Assembly (NCBI GenBank): GCA_016937575.1
Contig: JAFHKN010000002.1
Location: 248,001-312,000 of the forward strand
DNA length: 64,000 nucleotides
Direction: 5' to 3'
Origin: Roseomonas aeriglobus
Lineage (GTDB): Bacteria; Pseudomonadota; Alphaproteobacteria; Sphingomonadales; Sphingomonadaceae
How positions within the stretch are numbered: the stretch's first letter is position 1; the number at the start of each line of letters is the position of its first letter. Positions 1 to 7,487 of this stretch are shown here, piece by piece. Under the pieces are notes generated by a model that searched no databases, was not told where the DNA came from, and saw only the letters and a list, made by a program, of their open reading frames with translations. Both the position numbers and the translations under genes were made by a program.

Positions 1-453
1 CTGACCAATTCCGCCGGCATCGACACCGGCGGCAGCTATTCGCCCGATGGCTCCAAAATCGTCTTCGAGAGCGACCGCGGTGGATCGCAACAGCTCTACG
101 TCATGAACGCCGACGGATCGAACCCGCAGCGGATCAGCTTCGGCGGTGGGCGCTACGCGACCCCGTCGTGGAGCCCCCGCGGCGACCTGATCGCCTTCAC
201 CAAGATGGAGGGGGGACGTTTCCGCATCGGCATCATGTCCCCGTCGGGCGGCGGCGAGAAGCTGCTGACCGAGGCGTGGGGCGACGAAGGCCCGAGCTGG
301 TCGCCCAACGGCCGCGTGTTGACCTTCTTCCGCGCCGCGCAGGGGTCGGGGAAGGCGGACGTGTGGTCGGTCGACCTGACCGGCGTCAACGAACGCCGCA
401 TCCCGACGCCGCTCGATGGGAGCGATCCGTCCTGGGGGCCGTTGCGTCCCTGA
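1..453 (+). CDS. tolB: TolB, C-terminal part (5' end outside window)
   Basis: This is the last 150 codons of the periplasmic beta-propeller protein of the Tol-Pal envelope system, which helps outer-membrane constriction at division. The visible part is made of TolB blades with the repeated pattern [20 protein letters not shown] and [10 protein letters not shown], each followed by a short polar turn, and the reading frame is open from base 1. It ends 60 bases before pal, the usual tolB-pal order, so the two are probably cotranscribed with tolQRA to the left of the window. The N-terminal TolA-binding domain is not visible. The call is firm because of the repeats and the neighbour. Confidence 0.95.
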   Translation: MTNSAGIDTGGSYSPDGSKIVFESDRGGSQQLYVMNADGSNPQRISFGGGRYATPSWSPRGDLIAFTKMEGGRFRIGIMSPSGGGEKLLTEAWGDEGPSWSPNGRVLTFFRAAQGSGKADVWSVDLTGVNERRIPTPLDGSDPSWGPLRP

Positions 454-513
454 CGACACGTTCGACGTTTCCGAATTTCCGCCAAGACCGATCAACCTGA
501 AGGAGAAACGATC

Positions 514-1047
514 ATGGCAACCAAGCGGACCGCGCTGGTCCTGACCGCCGCCCTTGCCGTCGCCGTCGCCGGCTGTGCCAAGAAGAAGCCCCCCGTCCTG
601 CCGCCGGCCCCGGTCGACAGCGGCCAGACGACCGACCCGAATGCGGGATCGGGGCCGGGCGGCAACGTCGACGGCGCGATCGTGCCTGGCAGCCAGGCCG
701 ACTTCCTGCGCTCGGTCAGCAGCAACACCGTGCTGTTCGGGCTCGACATGTTCGACATCGACGCCGAAGCGCGCGCCATTCTCGACACCCAGGCGCAGTG
801 GCTGGCGCGCTATCCCAACGTGCGGATCACGATCGAGGGCCACTGCGACGAACGCGGTACGCGCGAATATAATCTGGCGCTGGGCGACCGTCGTGCGAAT
901 GCGGCGAAGAACTATCTGGCGGCGCGCGGCATCAATCCCGCGCGGATCAGCACGATCAGCTACGGCAAGGAACGGCCGGCCGCACTCGGCTCGGACGAGG
1001 CAAGCTATGCCCAGAACCGCCGTGCGGTAACCGTGACGGTGAGCTGA
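514..1047 (+). CDS. pal: Pal, peptidoglycan-associated lipoprotein
   Basis: Outer-membrane lipoprotein that binds peptidoglycan and TolB. The 177-residue protein opens with a lipoprotein signal whose lipobox AVAGC places the lipidated cysteine at residue 21. A low-complexity Pro/Gly linker follows, then an OmpA-like domain (about residues 68-177) with the diaminopimelate-binding signature GHCDERGTREYN and a following DRRA. A ribosome site AAGGAGA lies 8 bases before the ATG. Length and order are typical for the family. It follows tolB and is followed by a hairpin-rich spacer that probably ends the operon transcript. Confidence 0.97.
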   Translation: MATKRTALVLTAALAVAVAGCAKKKPPVLPPAPVDSGQTTDPNAGSGPGGNVDGAIVPGSQADFLRSVSSNTVLFGLDMFDIDAEARAILDTQAQWLARYPNVRITIEGHCDERGTREYNLALGDRRANAAKNYLAARGINPARISTISYGKERPAALGSDEASYAQNRRAVTVTVS

Positions 1048-1059
1048 CCGAAAAGCCCT

Positions 1060-1219
1060 CTCCCCTTGAGGGGAGTTGCAGGTAAACCGTCCCCGGACGG
1101 TTTAGGATCGTCCGGCGGACGATCCGACCTGAAACTGGTTGGGAGAGGGGCCGATCCGCGAGATCGGGTCTCGGTGAGACACCCCCCCCCTCCCAAACCC
1201 TCTCCCCGAGCGGGGAGAG
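1060..1219. repeat. Cluster of short perfect hairpins after pal
   Basis: The 234-base gap after pal holds four perfect hairpins and no credible gene: CTCCCCTTGAGGGGAG (1060-1075), a 9-bp stem at 1084-1103, a 9-bp stem at 1105-1125, and CTCTCCCCGAGCGGGGAGAG (1200-1219). The outer two are related, so the block reads as a larger inverted unit. It resembles the short palindromic intergenic repeats common in this group and may also stop transcription from pal. Confidence 0.6.
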
Positions 1220-1251
1220 GGAACAGCTTGACACCTCTGAATCCCGATATA

Positions 1252-1267
1252 AATGTGATATCACATT
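1252..1267. promoter_or_regulatory. Perfect 16-bp palindrome before the SPFH operon, likely operator
   Basis: AATGTGATATCACATT is identical on both strands and ends 14 bases before the SPFH start codon. Just upstream are TTGACA (1228-1233) and TATAAA (1248-1253), spaced 14 bases apart, which is short for a sigma-70 promoter. The palindrome overlaps this possible -10 region, so a bound protein would block transcription. The ribbon-helix-helix protein encoded in the same operon is one possible binder; that is inference. Confidence 0.6.
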
Positions 1268-1281
1268 AAAGGGAGGCAGGG

Positions 1282-2190
1282 ATGACCGATTCGTCACGTT
1301 CGAGCCGTATGCTCACCCACAGCAGCGAAACCGCCGCCAGGACCATGAGCGGCTATCCAGTGCTGCTGGTTATCCTCGCCACGTTCGGCATCGGGGTCTT
1401 TTTCGTGGCCCAGCTGGCGAACGACCGGCTTGCGCCCATCTTCGCGATCGTACCGGCGTTCCTTGCCGTCGTTACGGTGCTGCTGGCCTGCGGTTTCTAC
1501 ATGCTCCAGCCCAACCAAGCCGCGGCGATCACGCTGTTCGGTGCGTACAAGGGGACCGACCGGACCGAAGGGCTGCGCTGGGTGCTGCCGTGGCTGATGC
1601 GCCAAAAGGTGTCGGTCCGCGCCAACAACATCATTTCGGACAAGATCAAGGTCAACGACCTGCGCGGCAACCCGATCGAGATGGCGGCCCAGGTCGTGTG
1701 GCGCGTGACGGACACCGCGCAGGCGCTGTTCGACGTCGATGATTACAAGGCGTTCGTGAACGTTCAGATCGAAGCCGCGGTGCGCACCATCGGGTCGCGC
1801 TACCCCTATGACGATTTCGAGCATCAGGAAGTCACGCTGCGCGGCAATCACGATCAGATCGGCGCCGAGCTGCAGGCCGAACTGATCGCCCGCCTGCGCG
1901 TCGCCGGCATCACCGTCGACGAATGCGGCTTCACGCACCTGGCCTATGCGCAGGAGATCGCCGGCGCGATGCTGCGGCGCCAGCAGGCGCAGGCGGTGGT
2001 CGCCGCGCGCGTGACGCTGGTCGAGGGCGCGGTTGGCATGGTCGAGCTGGCGCTCGATCAACTGTCGTCGAAGGGCGTGGTCGAGCTGGACGACGAACGC
2101 CGCGCGACGATGGTCAGCAACCTGATGGTCGTGCTGTGCGGCGACCGCGATGCGCAGCCGGTCGTCAACACGGGCACGTTGTACCAGTAA
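1282..2190 (+). CDS. SPFH/band 7 domain membrane protein
   Basis: The 302-residue protein begins with a polar stretch and two hydrophobic segments (about residues 26-47 and 52-74), then enters a band 7 domain starting LQPNQAAAITLFGAYKGTD, the form seen in stomatin/prohibitin-like proteins. The tail (about residues 230-260) is rich in Ala, Gln and Val and probably helical. Such proteins oligomerise at membranes and are often linked to stress or membrane microdomains; the exact role here is unknown. A strong ribosome site GGGAGG sits just before the ATG. It heads an operon with the next four genes, controlled by the palindrome at 1252-1267. Confidence 0.88.
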   Translation: MTDSSRSSRMLTHSSETAARTMSGYPVLLVILATFGIGVFFVAQLANDRLAPIFAIVPAFLAVVTVLLACGFYMLQPNQAAAITLFGAYKGTDRTEGLRWVLPWLMRQKVSVRANNIISDKIKVNDLRGNPIEMAAQVVWRVTDTAQALFDVDDYKAFVNVQIEAAVRTIGSRYPYDDFEHQEVTLRGNHDQIGAELQAELIARLRVAGITVDECGFTHLAYAQEIAGAMLRRQQAQAVVAARVTLVEGAVGMVELALDQLSSKGVVELDDERRATMVSNLMVVLCGDRDAQPVVNTGTLYQ

Positions 2191-2200
2191 GGCTTGCCAC

Positions 2201-2401
2201 GTGGCCGCTCCCCCAAAGAAGGCGTTTCCGCTCCGCCTCGATCCCGCGCTCTACGCCGCGATCGAGCGGTCGGCGTCGGCCGACCTCAGGAGCGCGAACG
2301 CCCAGATCGAATGCCTGCTGCGCGAGGCGCTGGCGCGGCGCGGGGTGAAGCTGGACGCGCCGGTGCAGGCCAGGCGGGGCCGCCCGCCGAAGGAGGATTG
2401 A
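2201..2401 (+). CDS. Arc-like ribbon-helix-helix DNA-binding protein
   Basis: A small protein of 66 residues with a GTG start, 10 bases after the SPFH stop. The segment KAFPLRLDPALYAAIERSA is the beta-strand and first helix of an Arc/MetJ-type fold, and NAQIECLLREAL the second helix; the tail ends in a basic RRGRPPKED, an AT-hook-like GRP motif. Such dimers bind palindromic operators, so it may control its own operon through the 16-bp palindrome at 1252. The frame stays open further upstream into the SPFH gene, but the GTG at 2201 gives the normal family N-terminus. Confidence 0.75.
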   Translation: MAAPPKKAFPLRLDPALYAAIERSASADLRSANAQIECLLREALARRGVKLDAPVQARRGRPPKED

Positions 2402-2402
2402 G

Positions 2403-2618
2403 ATGCGATCGAATGCCTGCGTCAAATGCCAGGGGACGATGACCCGCGGCTTCCTGCTCCAGGAAACCGCCAGTCACACCAAGACCACCGCACAATGGGT
2501 CGAGGGCGAACCCGTCAAGAGCTTCTGGACCGGGTTGAAGCTCGGGGGGCGAGCCAAGCTGTCGGTCGAGACGTGGCGCTGCGGCCGGTGCGGCTTCCTC
2601 GAAAGCTACGCGCGATAG
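2403..2618 (+). CDS. Small zinc-ribbon protein
   Basis: A 71-residue protein with two CxxC pairs, CVKC near the N-terminus (residues 6-9) and CGRC near the C-terminus (about residues 60-63). Together they form a likely zinc ribbon around a basic, polar core. AGGAGG stands 6 bases before its ATG, overlapping the end of the preceding gene, and its start lies one base past that gene's stop, so translation is probably coupled. The function is unknown; small zinc ribbons of this kind are often nucleic-acid or protein adaptors. Confidence 0.7.
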   Translation: MRSNACVKCQGTMTRGFLLQETASHTKTTAQWVEGEPVKSFWTGLKLGGRAKLSVETWRCGRCGFLESYAR

Positions 2619-2628
2619 GAGTAAAGTG

Positions 2629-2889
2629 ATGGGGTATCGGGAGCCGTTTGGGCGCGTCCGTCCGGGCTATTGGTTCAAGCCGCATGATTACGGTTCTGGG
2701 TGCGTGCCGGCGACGGCGGCAGGCTGGATCGCGTCGTCCCTGTATTTTCTGGCGGTCATCTTGGCGAGGCGGTTCATGCCCACCGAAGCGAGCGGGCTTA
2801 TTCTCATAACCGGCATCACGATCGCCTTTCTGATATTGGTCGCTGCCAAGACTGACGGCGGGATACGCTGGCGATGGGGAGGGAAGTGA
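2629..2889 (+). CDS. Small membrane protein, two transmembrane segments
   Basis: An 86-residue protein of unknown function. Residues about 25-45 (GWIASSLYFLAVILARRFM) and 50-70 (GLILITGITIAFLILVAAK) are predicted membrane helices; the C-terminus is basic. The ATG at 2629 is preferred over the GTG three bases earlier because AGGAG (2618-2622) is well spaced from it. It lies 10 bases after the zinc-ribbon gene and directly before the hydrolase gene, in the same operon. Confidence 0.6.
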   Translation: MGYREPFGRVRPGYWFKPHDYGSGCVPATAAGWIASSLYFLAVILARRFMPTEASGLILITGITIAFLILVAAKTDGGIRWRWGGK

Positions 2890-2890
2890 G

Positions 2891-3868
2891 ATGATGCTGA
2901 CGGCATTGCTATTGGCGGCCGCCGCGCCGCAGGGCGAACAGGTAACGGTGCCCGGACCGCAGGGGCCACTCGCCGGCACCCTGACGCTGGCGGAGGGCAA
3001 GGGGCCGGTCGTCGTCATCATCCCGGGCTCCGGCCCGACCGACCGCGACGGCAACAGCCCCCTGGGCATTACCGCCGGTTCCTATCGCCTGCTGGCCGAT
3101 GCCCTGGCGGAAAAGGGCGTTTCGTCGGTTCGCATAGACAAGCGCGGCATGTTCGGCAGCCGCGCCGCGGTCGCCGATCCCAATGACGCGACGATGGCCG
3201 GTTATGCCGACGACGCGCGGGCCTGGGCAAAGCTTGCCGCTAAACGGACCGGCAACCGGTGCGCGTGGCTGGTGGGGCATAGCGAGGGCGGGGTCGTCGC
3301 GCTTCAGGCCGCGCAGTCGGCGGACGGCATCTGCGGCGTCGTGCTGATTGCGTCGCCTGGCCGTCCGCTCGGCGACGTGATGCGCGCGCAGTTCCGCGCG
3401 AACCCTGCGAACGCGCCGATCCTCGACGCCGCGCTCGGCATGCTCGATGCCGTCCAGCAAGGCCGGACGGTCGACCCAGCGACATTGCCGGCGCCGCTCG
3501 GGCAGATGTTCCCGACCGGCCCACAACGCTATCTGTCGGGCGTAATCGCGGTCGATCCGGCCAAGCTGGCGGCGACCGCGACGGTGCCGGTGACGATCGT
3601 TCAGGGCGATGCCGATTTGCAGGTGTCGGTCGTCGAGGATGCGAAGCGGATCGCAGCGGCGAACCCGCAGGCGACGCTGACAGTCGTGCCGGGGGTCAAT
3701 CATGTGCTGAAGGCTGTCGGGACCGACCGACTGGCGAACCAACGGAGTTATGCGGATTCCTCGCTGCCGATCGCGGCGGAGGTGGTCGATGCCGTTGTGG
3801 GGGCTGTGACACCCGCCGGTGCGCCCCCGAAGTCGGGAGCCAAAAGCCGCGGGCGATCAGCGAAGTAA
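2891..3868 (+). CDS. Secreted or envelope alpha/beta hydrolase
   Basis: A 325-residue serine hydrolase. A short hydrophobic N-terminus (MMLTALLLAAAAP) looks like a signal peptide. The oxyanion-region motif IPGSGPTDRDGN, the nucleophile elbow GHSEGG, the acid GDADLQ and the base GVNH form a full catalytic set, as in the S33-aminopeptidase/esterase-like family. The C-terminus is a basic, proline-rich tail. Its start codon directly follows the stop of the small membrane gene, with GGGAGGG as ribosome site. It is the last gene of the SPFH operon. The substrate cannot be read from the sequence. Confidence 0.85.
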   Translation: MMLTALLLAAAAPQGEQVTVPGPQGPLAGTLTLAEGKGPVVVIIPGSGPTDRDGNSPLGITAGSYRLLADALAEKGVSSVRIDKRGMFGSRAAVADPNDATMAGYADDARAWAKLAAKRTGNRCAWLVGHSEGGVVALQAAQSADGICGVVLIASPGRPLGDVMRAQFRANPANAPILDAALGMLDAVQQGRTVDPATLPAPLGQMFPTGPQRYLSGVIAVDPAKLAATATVPVTIVQGDADLQVSVVEDAKRIAAANPQATLTVVPGVNHVLKAVGTDRLANQRSYADSSLPIAAEVVDAVVGAVTPAGAPPKSGAKSRGRSAK

Positions 3869-4008
3869 CCCTGGGCTCCCGCCTGCGCGGGAGCGCGGCC
3901 AACCGACCGTCATCCCCGCGCAGGCGGGGATCAATTTTGGCTGGCCGCGGTGAGTCTGCCTGGGTTCAGCGACTGTTGATCCCCGCCTTCGCGGGGACGA
4001 CGGACTTG
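3869..4008. repeat. Intergenic palindromic repeats
   Basis: The gap between the convergent hydrolase and nuclease genes is filled with related short inverted repeats: ATCCCCGCGCAGGCGGGGAT near 3913-3932, a second copy on the other strand near 3977-3999, and CTCCCGCCTGCGCGGGAG near 3875-3892. Similar units recur near 49080, 60655 and 61670. They probably act as transcript ends for both genes. Confidence 0.55.
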
Positions 4009-4875
4009 CTACTTGGCGGACACAGCCGGTTGCGCGGCAAACGCTTCGTCCAGCAATCGCGCCAGCCGCAGCCCGCCCTTGATCACCTGTTGCCGCGCCG
4101 GTTCGACCAGCTTGGCGATCGTCGCGTCGTCGAGCTTTGACCGCGCGGGGACCGGGCCGCAGCCGTCGCCGCCCATCGCGGTCGCATAGGCGGCCTTCGC
4201 CACCTGCCAGCTGTCGCGGCTCCAGTCCTCGACGGTGCCGGCCTGGATCGCCGCCCGCTCGGCGGCCGGATAGGCCTTCACGACCGGCGGCGGGGTCGAG
4301 ATCGCGCGCTCGGCCAGATAGCCGTCCCAGATCGAATGGAGGTTGAGGCGATCGGGACCGTACATTCCGTAATCCGCCTTCGCGCGATTGCCGCCGAGAT
4401 CCCCGCGGTCGCCGGCGTGCAAGGGCTGATGCAGGTCGCCGACGAAATGGACCAGAAAGACGAGCGCCATCAGCTTCTCGCGGCTTGGCACCTTCGGGTC
4501 CTTCAGCAGCTTCACGTCGCGCTCGATCTGCGCCGACACGCAATTGCCGTCCTTGCACGCCGACTTCAGGTCGAACGGCTTGCAGACGTTCACGTTCTGA
4601 TAGTGCCAGGAATAGGCATAGCTGAATCGCTCGCCCAGCGGCTTCACGCAGTCAGCCCACACGCTGGCCTGCTCGATCGTGCCGGCGGGGCAGGTTGGCG
4701 TCTCGAGCAACTTCTGCTGGCGCAGCAACGCCGCGACCTTGGCGCGAGTCGCCGGACTGACATTTGCCCATGCCACCGCCGCGACGGTTTCATGACCATA
4801 TTCCCAATACGCCTGGGCGGGCATGGCGAAGAGCGCGGCGACGAGCGCGAGCAGCGCGGAAAGCTTGCGGATCAT
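4009..4875 (-). CDS. Secreted S1/P1-type nuclease
   Basis: A 288-residue phospholipase C/P1-nuclease family enzyme, a zinc-dependent endonuclease acting on single-stranded nucleic acid and releasing 5'-nucleotides. A signal peptide (residues 1-22, ending PAQA) is followed by YWEYGHETVA, where the mature N-terminus normally supplies zinc ligands. The core motif HFVGDLHQPLHAGD (His143, Asp147, His149, His153) is present, as is HSIWD. The start was set at the ATG giving the signal peptide; the frame runs further upstream without one. Four or more cysteines suggest disulfides, which fits export. Confidence 0.9.
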   Translation of the reverse strand: MIRKLSALLALVAALFAMPAQAYWEYGHETVAAVAWANVSPATRAKVAALLRQQKLLETPTCPAGTIEQASVWADCVKPLGERFSYAYSWHYQNVNVCKPFDLKSACKDGNCVSAQIERDVKLLKDPKVPSREKLMALVFLVHFVGDLHQPLHAGDRGDLGGNRAKADYGMYGPDRLNLHSIWDGYLAERAISTPPPVVKAYPAAERAAIQAGTVEDWSRDSWQVAKAAYATAMGGDGCGPVPARSKLDDATIAKLVEPARQQVIKGGLRLARLLDEAFAAQPAVSAK

Positions 4876-4948
4876 GGACTTGCGCCTAGCGCCTGACGCC
4901 GACCGGGGAAAGGGTGAACCCGGCGCGACCGTCCGCGTTGACCGCGCG

Positions 4949-5143
4949 ATGCCCGACCTGCGACCCGTCCCGAACCGCCCCACCAACGATCAGCAGGCGC
5001 GGTTCGCCCTCGACATCGGCGACCAATCGCGGCTGTCGGTCGATGTCGCGGTCACGCCGGCCGGCCTGCTCGCGATCGGCGGGCTGGTGTCGATGATCCT
5101 TCTGTCGACCGCAGTCATCGTCGCGGTCGCGCGACACCGCTGA
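4949..5143 (+). CDS. Possible small membrane protein
   Basis: A candidate of 64 residues with a polar N-terminal half and one predicted membrane helix near the C-terminus (GLLAIGGLVSMILLSTAVIV) followed by ARHR. An alternative ATG at 4874 would overlap the nuclease start codon on the other strand. No ribosome site is seen before either start. The clean hydrophobic helix is the only argument for coding; function unknown. Confidence 0.4.
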   Translation: MPDLRPVPNRPTNDQQARFALDIGDQSRLSVDVAVTPAGLLAIGGLVSMILLSTAVIVAVARHR

Positions 5144-5146
5144 CCT

Positions 5147-5263
5147 CTACGCCGTCGCGTTGTGCTCGACCGTCAGATAGGCGTCCGTCTGCGTCCTCGG
5201 CATATCAGCGATCTCACCGAACGACATTGATCCGTCGACGGGCTGCGCGATGCGATCGGTCAT
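5147..5263 (-). CDS. Doubtful 38-residue ORF after the MFS gene
   Basis: An ORF starting 14 bases after the MFS stop on the same strand, so it could be the last gene of that unit. The product is acidic and soluble, starting MTDRIAQPVDGSMSFGEIA and ending VEHNATA. No clear ribosome site precedes it and I recognise no family. It is listed because its composition is not the Arg-rich type of shadow frames and because small peptides can accompany exporters. It may be non-coding. Confidence 0.25.
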   Translation of the reverse strand: MTDRIAQPVDGSMSFGEIADMPRTQTDAYLTVEHNATA

Positions 5264-5277
5264 GCCGGGGGCGCTCG

Positions 5278-6456
5278 TTACTCCGCTGCCCGCTCGACCC
5301 CGGAGTGCCGCCCCGCGATCGCGAAGGCGACCGCACCCGCGGCCGCGGCCCATCCGAGCAGCGTCAGCGTCGCCTGCAAGCCGCCGGTGGCGCCGGCCAG
5401 CGCGAGGGAAAGCACCGGAGCGATGAATTGTCCGAGGAAAAAGGTCCCGGTCCACAGGCCGGTCCCGCGTCCTCGCGCGAACGGCGGCAGGACGCGAAGG
5501 ACCCAGGCGAGCAGGGTCGGCAGCAGCACGCCGCCGCCGATCGAGGCGACGACGGCGAGGATGGCGGCGGGCCAGAAGGCCATGGAGGTGCCGACGCCGA
5601 TGTAGCCGGCGGCCGTCAGCGCGAAGCCGATCGTCAGCAGCAGTTTGGGTGACGCGCTCGGCAGGCGGCGGAACAGCAGTGAACCGAGCACCACGCCCAG
5701 ATTGGCCGCCGCGCCGACCGCGCCGATGACGGCCGGCGACGTCACGCCGACGGCTTCCAGCACGGCGCCGATCTGAAGCATCAGCGTATAGAACAGGAGG
5801 GCTGCGGCCAGCGTGATCGCCAGGATCGATCCGATCGCTCGCAAGGGGAAGGGCGGGTTGGAAGCTTGCCGGTGCGTCGTCGCCGACGGCTCGAACAGCA
5901 AGACGGCGGCGGCGATGCCGATGGGCAGCGCCAGCAGATAGAGCAGGAACGGCCCGCGCGAGCCAAAGGCTTCGCCCAGCACGCCGCCGACCGCGATCAG
6001 CGCGATCGCGCTCAGGCTGGTGACCGCGGTCTGGATGGCGACCCAGCGTTCGCGCCGCTCGCCCTCGAAATAATCGCCGACCATCGTCGTGGCGACCGTC
6101 ATGATCGCAGCTTCGTTCAGACCGAGCAGGATGCGGGACGCCAGGATCAGCGGCAGCCGGTCGAGAGTCAGTGGCAACAGCCCGATCAGGCCGTAGAGGA
6201 ACAGCGCGGCGACGAGGATGCGCTTGCGCCCGACGCGGTCCGCCAGCCATCCCGCGATCGGCGAGAACAAGGCAACGCACAGGGCCGGCACCGTCAGCAT
6301 CATCGGCACCAGGATCGATGCACCCGGGGTTCCGGCAAATTCGCGGGCGAGCATCGGCAGGACCGGCACCAGCGACACGATCGCCATCACCGGCATGACG
6401 GCCGAAGCCATCAGGACCACCCCCTGCCGCGTCCCCGCCTGTCGGCCTGCGTTCAT
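5278..6456 (-). CDS. MFS transporter
   Basis: A major facilitator of about 392 residues with roughly twelve hydrophobic segments. The loop motif GWLADRVGRKR between helices 2 and 3 is the family signature. The pattern resembles drug/metabolite exporters of the DHA type, but the substrate is unknown. The ATG at 6456 has AAAGG 10 bases upstream; an ATG at 6474 would add six residues. It lies between the MBL-fold gene and the small ORF, all on the minus strand below the TonB-receptor gene, so it is probably part of one uptake/handling unit. Confidence 0.88.
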   Translation of the reverse strand: MNAGRQAGTRQGVVLMASAVMPVMAIVSLVPVLPMLAREFAGTPGASILVPMMLTVPALCVALFSPIAGWLADRVGRKRILVAALFLYGLIGLLPLTLDRLPLILASRILLGLNEAAIMTVATTMVGDYFEGERRERWVAIQTAVTSLSAIALIAVGGVLGEAFGSRGPFLLYLLALPIGIAAAVLLFEPSATTHRQASNPPFPLRAIGSILAITLAAALLFYTLMLQIGAVLEAVGVTSPAVIGAVGAAANLGVVLGSLLFRRLPSASPKLLLTIGFALTAAGYIGVGTSMAFWPAAILAVVASIGGGVLLPTLLAWVLRVLPPFARGRGTGLWTGTFFLGQFIAPVLSLALAGATGGLQATLTLLGWAAAAGAVAFAIAGRHSGVERAAE

Positions 6457-6513
6457 CGTCGTTCGGCCTTTCATAATGTCGTCAGCCCATCGCTCGTTCA
6501 GCGACGCGGTCGG

Positions 6514-7473
6514 TCAGAACCGGTCCAGATCGCGGGCGATGCGGACCGGTCCGGAATAGGTCTTGGCGATGATCGCGAGGTAATCCGCGGCCCGCGCCGG
6601 GTTGTCGGCACCGGCGGCGAAGTGGGTGATGGCGACCGCCTTCACGCCCGCGCGCTGGGCCAGCGCGGCCACGTCCTTCGGCGTCAGGTGGTGGGTCGTC
6701 AGATGTCGGATCAGTTGGGCCTGGGCGGCCGGCGGCATGTTGGGCGTGGTGCGGCGAACGACCTCGAGCGTGCCGTCGACATCGATCATCTCGCTGACCA
6801 GCAGGTCGGCGCCCTTGGCCAGCCGCTCGACGGCGGGGCTGGGCCCGGTATCACCGGTGTAGACGATCGATCGACCAGGCAGGTCGAACCGCAACGACAG
6901 CGACTTATACGCCCGGTCCTCGGCCGAACCCGGCGCGAAGTCGTAATGGGTGTTCTGCACCGACGTGACGGTCATGCCGTCGATCGTCGTCCGCGTGCCG
7001 TCGCCGAGCTCGACGACCCGGACGGTCGATGCCGGCGCCGCCCAGGATTGGCCCGGAATGCCATAGCCGGCGCGTGCCGCCGGTTCCATCGACGCGACGA
7101 TGCCGTCGACCAGTGCCTTCGTTCCCGGCGGGCCGTAGACGGTCAGCACCGTCCGGACGTTGATCTGGTTGCGCAGACCCAGCAGCGCGGACAGCCCGCC
7201 GGTGTGGTCAACATGCAGATGGCTGAGAAACACCGCTCGCACCTGGGGCAGCAGCACGCCTGCCTTTGCCAGTTGCTGTACGGCGCCGTCGCCGCAATCC
7301 ACCAGATAGGCGTCCGCCCCCCGCAGCAGCAGGTTCGCCGGCTGCGATCGCGTGCGGCTGGCGACGGGTCCGCCCATCGTGCCAAGAGTGATGAAGCTGT
7401 CCGCCTGCCCGGTCTGGGCCGTGGCCGGGGAGGATGCGAGCGCCAGCAGGGCAACGAGGGCGATGCGGATCAT
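6514..7473 (-). CDS. Secreted MBL-fold metallohydrolase
   Basis: A 319-residue metallo-beta-lactamase-fold enzyme with a signal peptide (residues 1-20, ending ATAQ). The metal motif HLHVDH is at residues 85-90, and further ligands come from GDTGPS and the C-terminal ITHFAAG. The type is close to arylsulfatase/ribonuclease Z-like hydrolases; the substrate is unknown. The ATG at 7473 was chosen for the signal peptide; the open frame extends into the receptor gene. It starts 15 bases after the TonB receptor stop and 40 bases before the MFS gene, suggesting cotranscription. Confidence 0.85.
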   Translation of the reverse strand: MIRIALVALLALASSPATAQTGQADSFITLGTMGGPVASRTRSQPANLLLRGADAYLVDCGDGAVQQLAKAGVLLPQVRAVFLSHLHVDHTGGLSALLGLRNQINVRTVLTVYGPPGTKALVDGIVASMEPAARAGYGIPGQSWAAPASTVRVVELGDGTRTTIDGMTVTSVQNTHYDFAPGSAEDRAYKSLSLRFDLPGRSIVYTGDTGPSPAVERLAKGADLLVSEMIDVDGTLEVVRRTTPNMPPAAQAQLIRHLTTHHLTPKDVAALAQRAGVKAVAITHFAAGADNPARAADYLAIIAKTYSGPVRIARDLDRF

Positions 7474-7487
7474 CGGGCCGGGTCCTG

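Noticed and set aside
1227..1251. Heat-shock (sigma-32) promoter before the SPFH gene (CTTGACA and CCCGATATA)
   Set aside because: The two elements are separated by only 9 bases, too short for a sigma-32 promoter.
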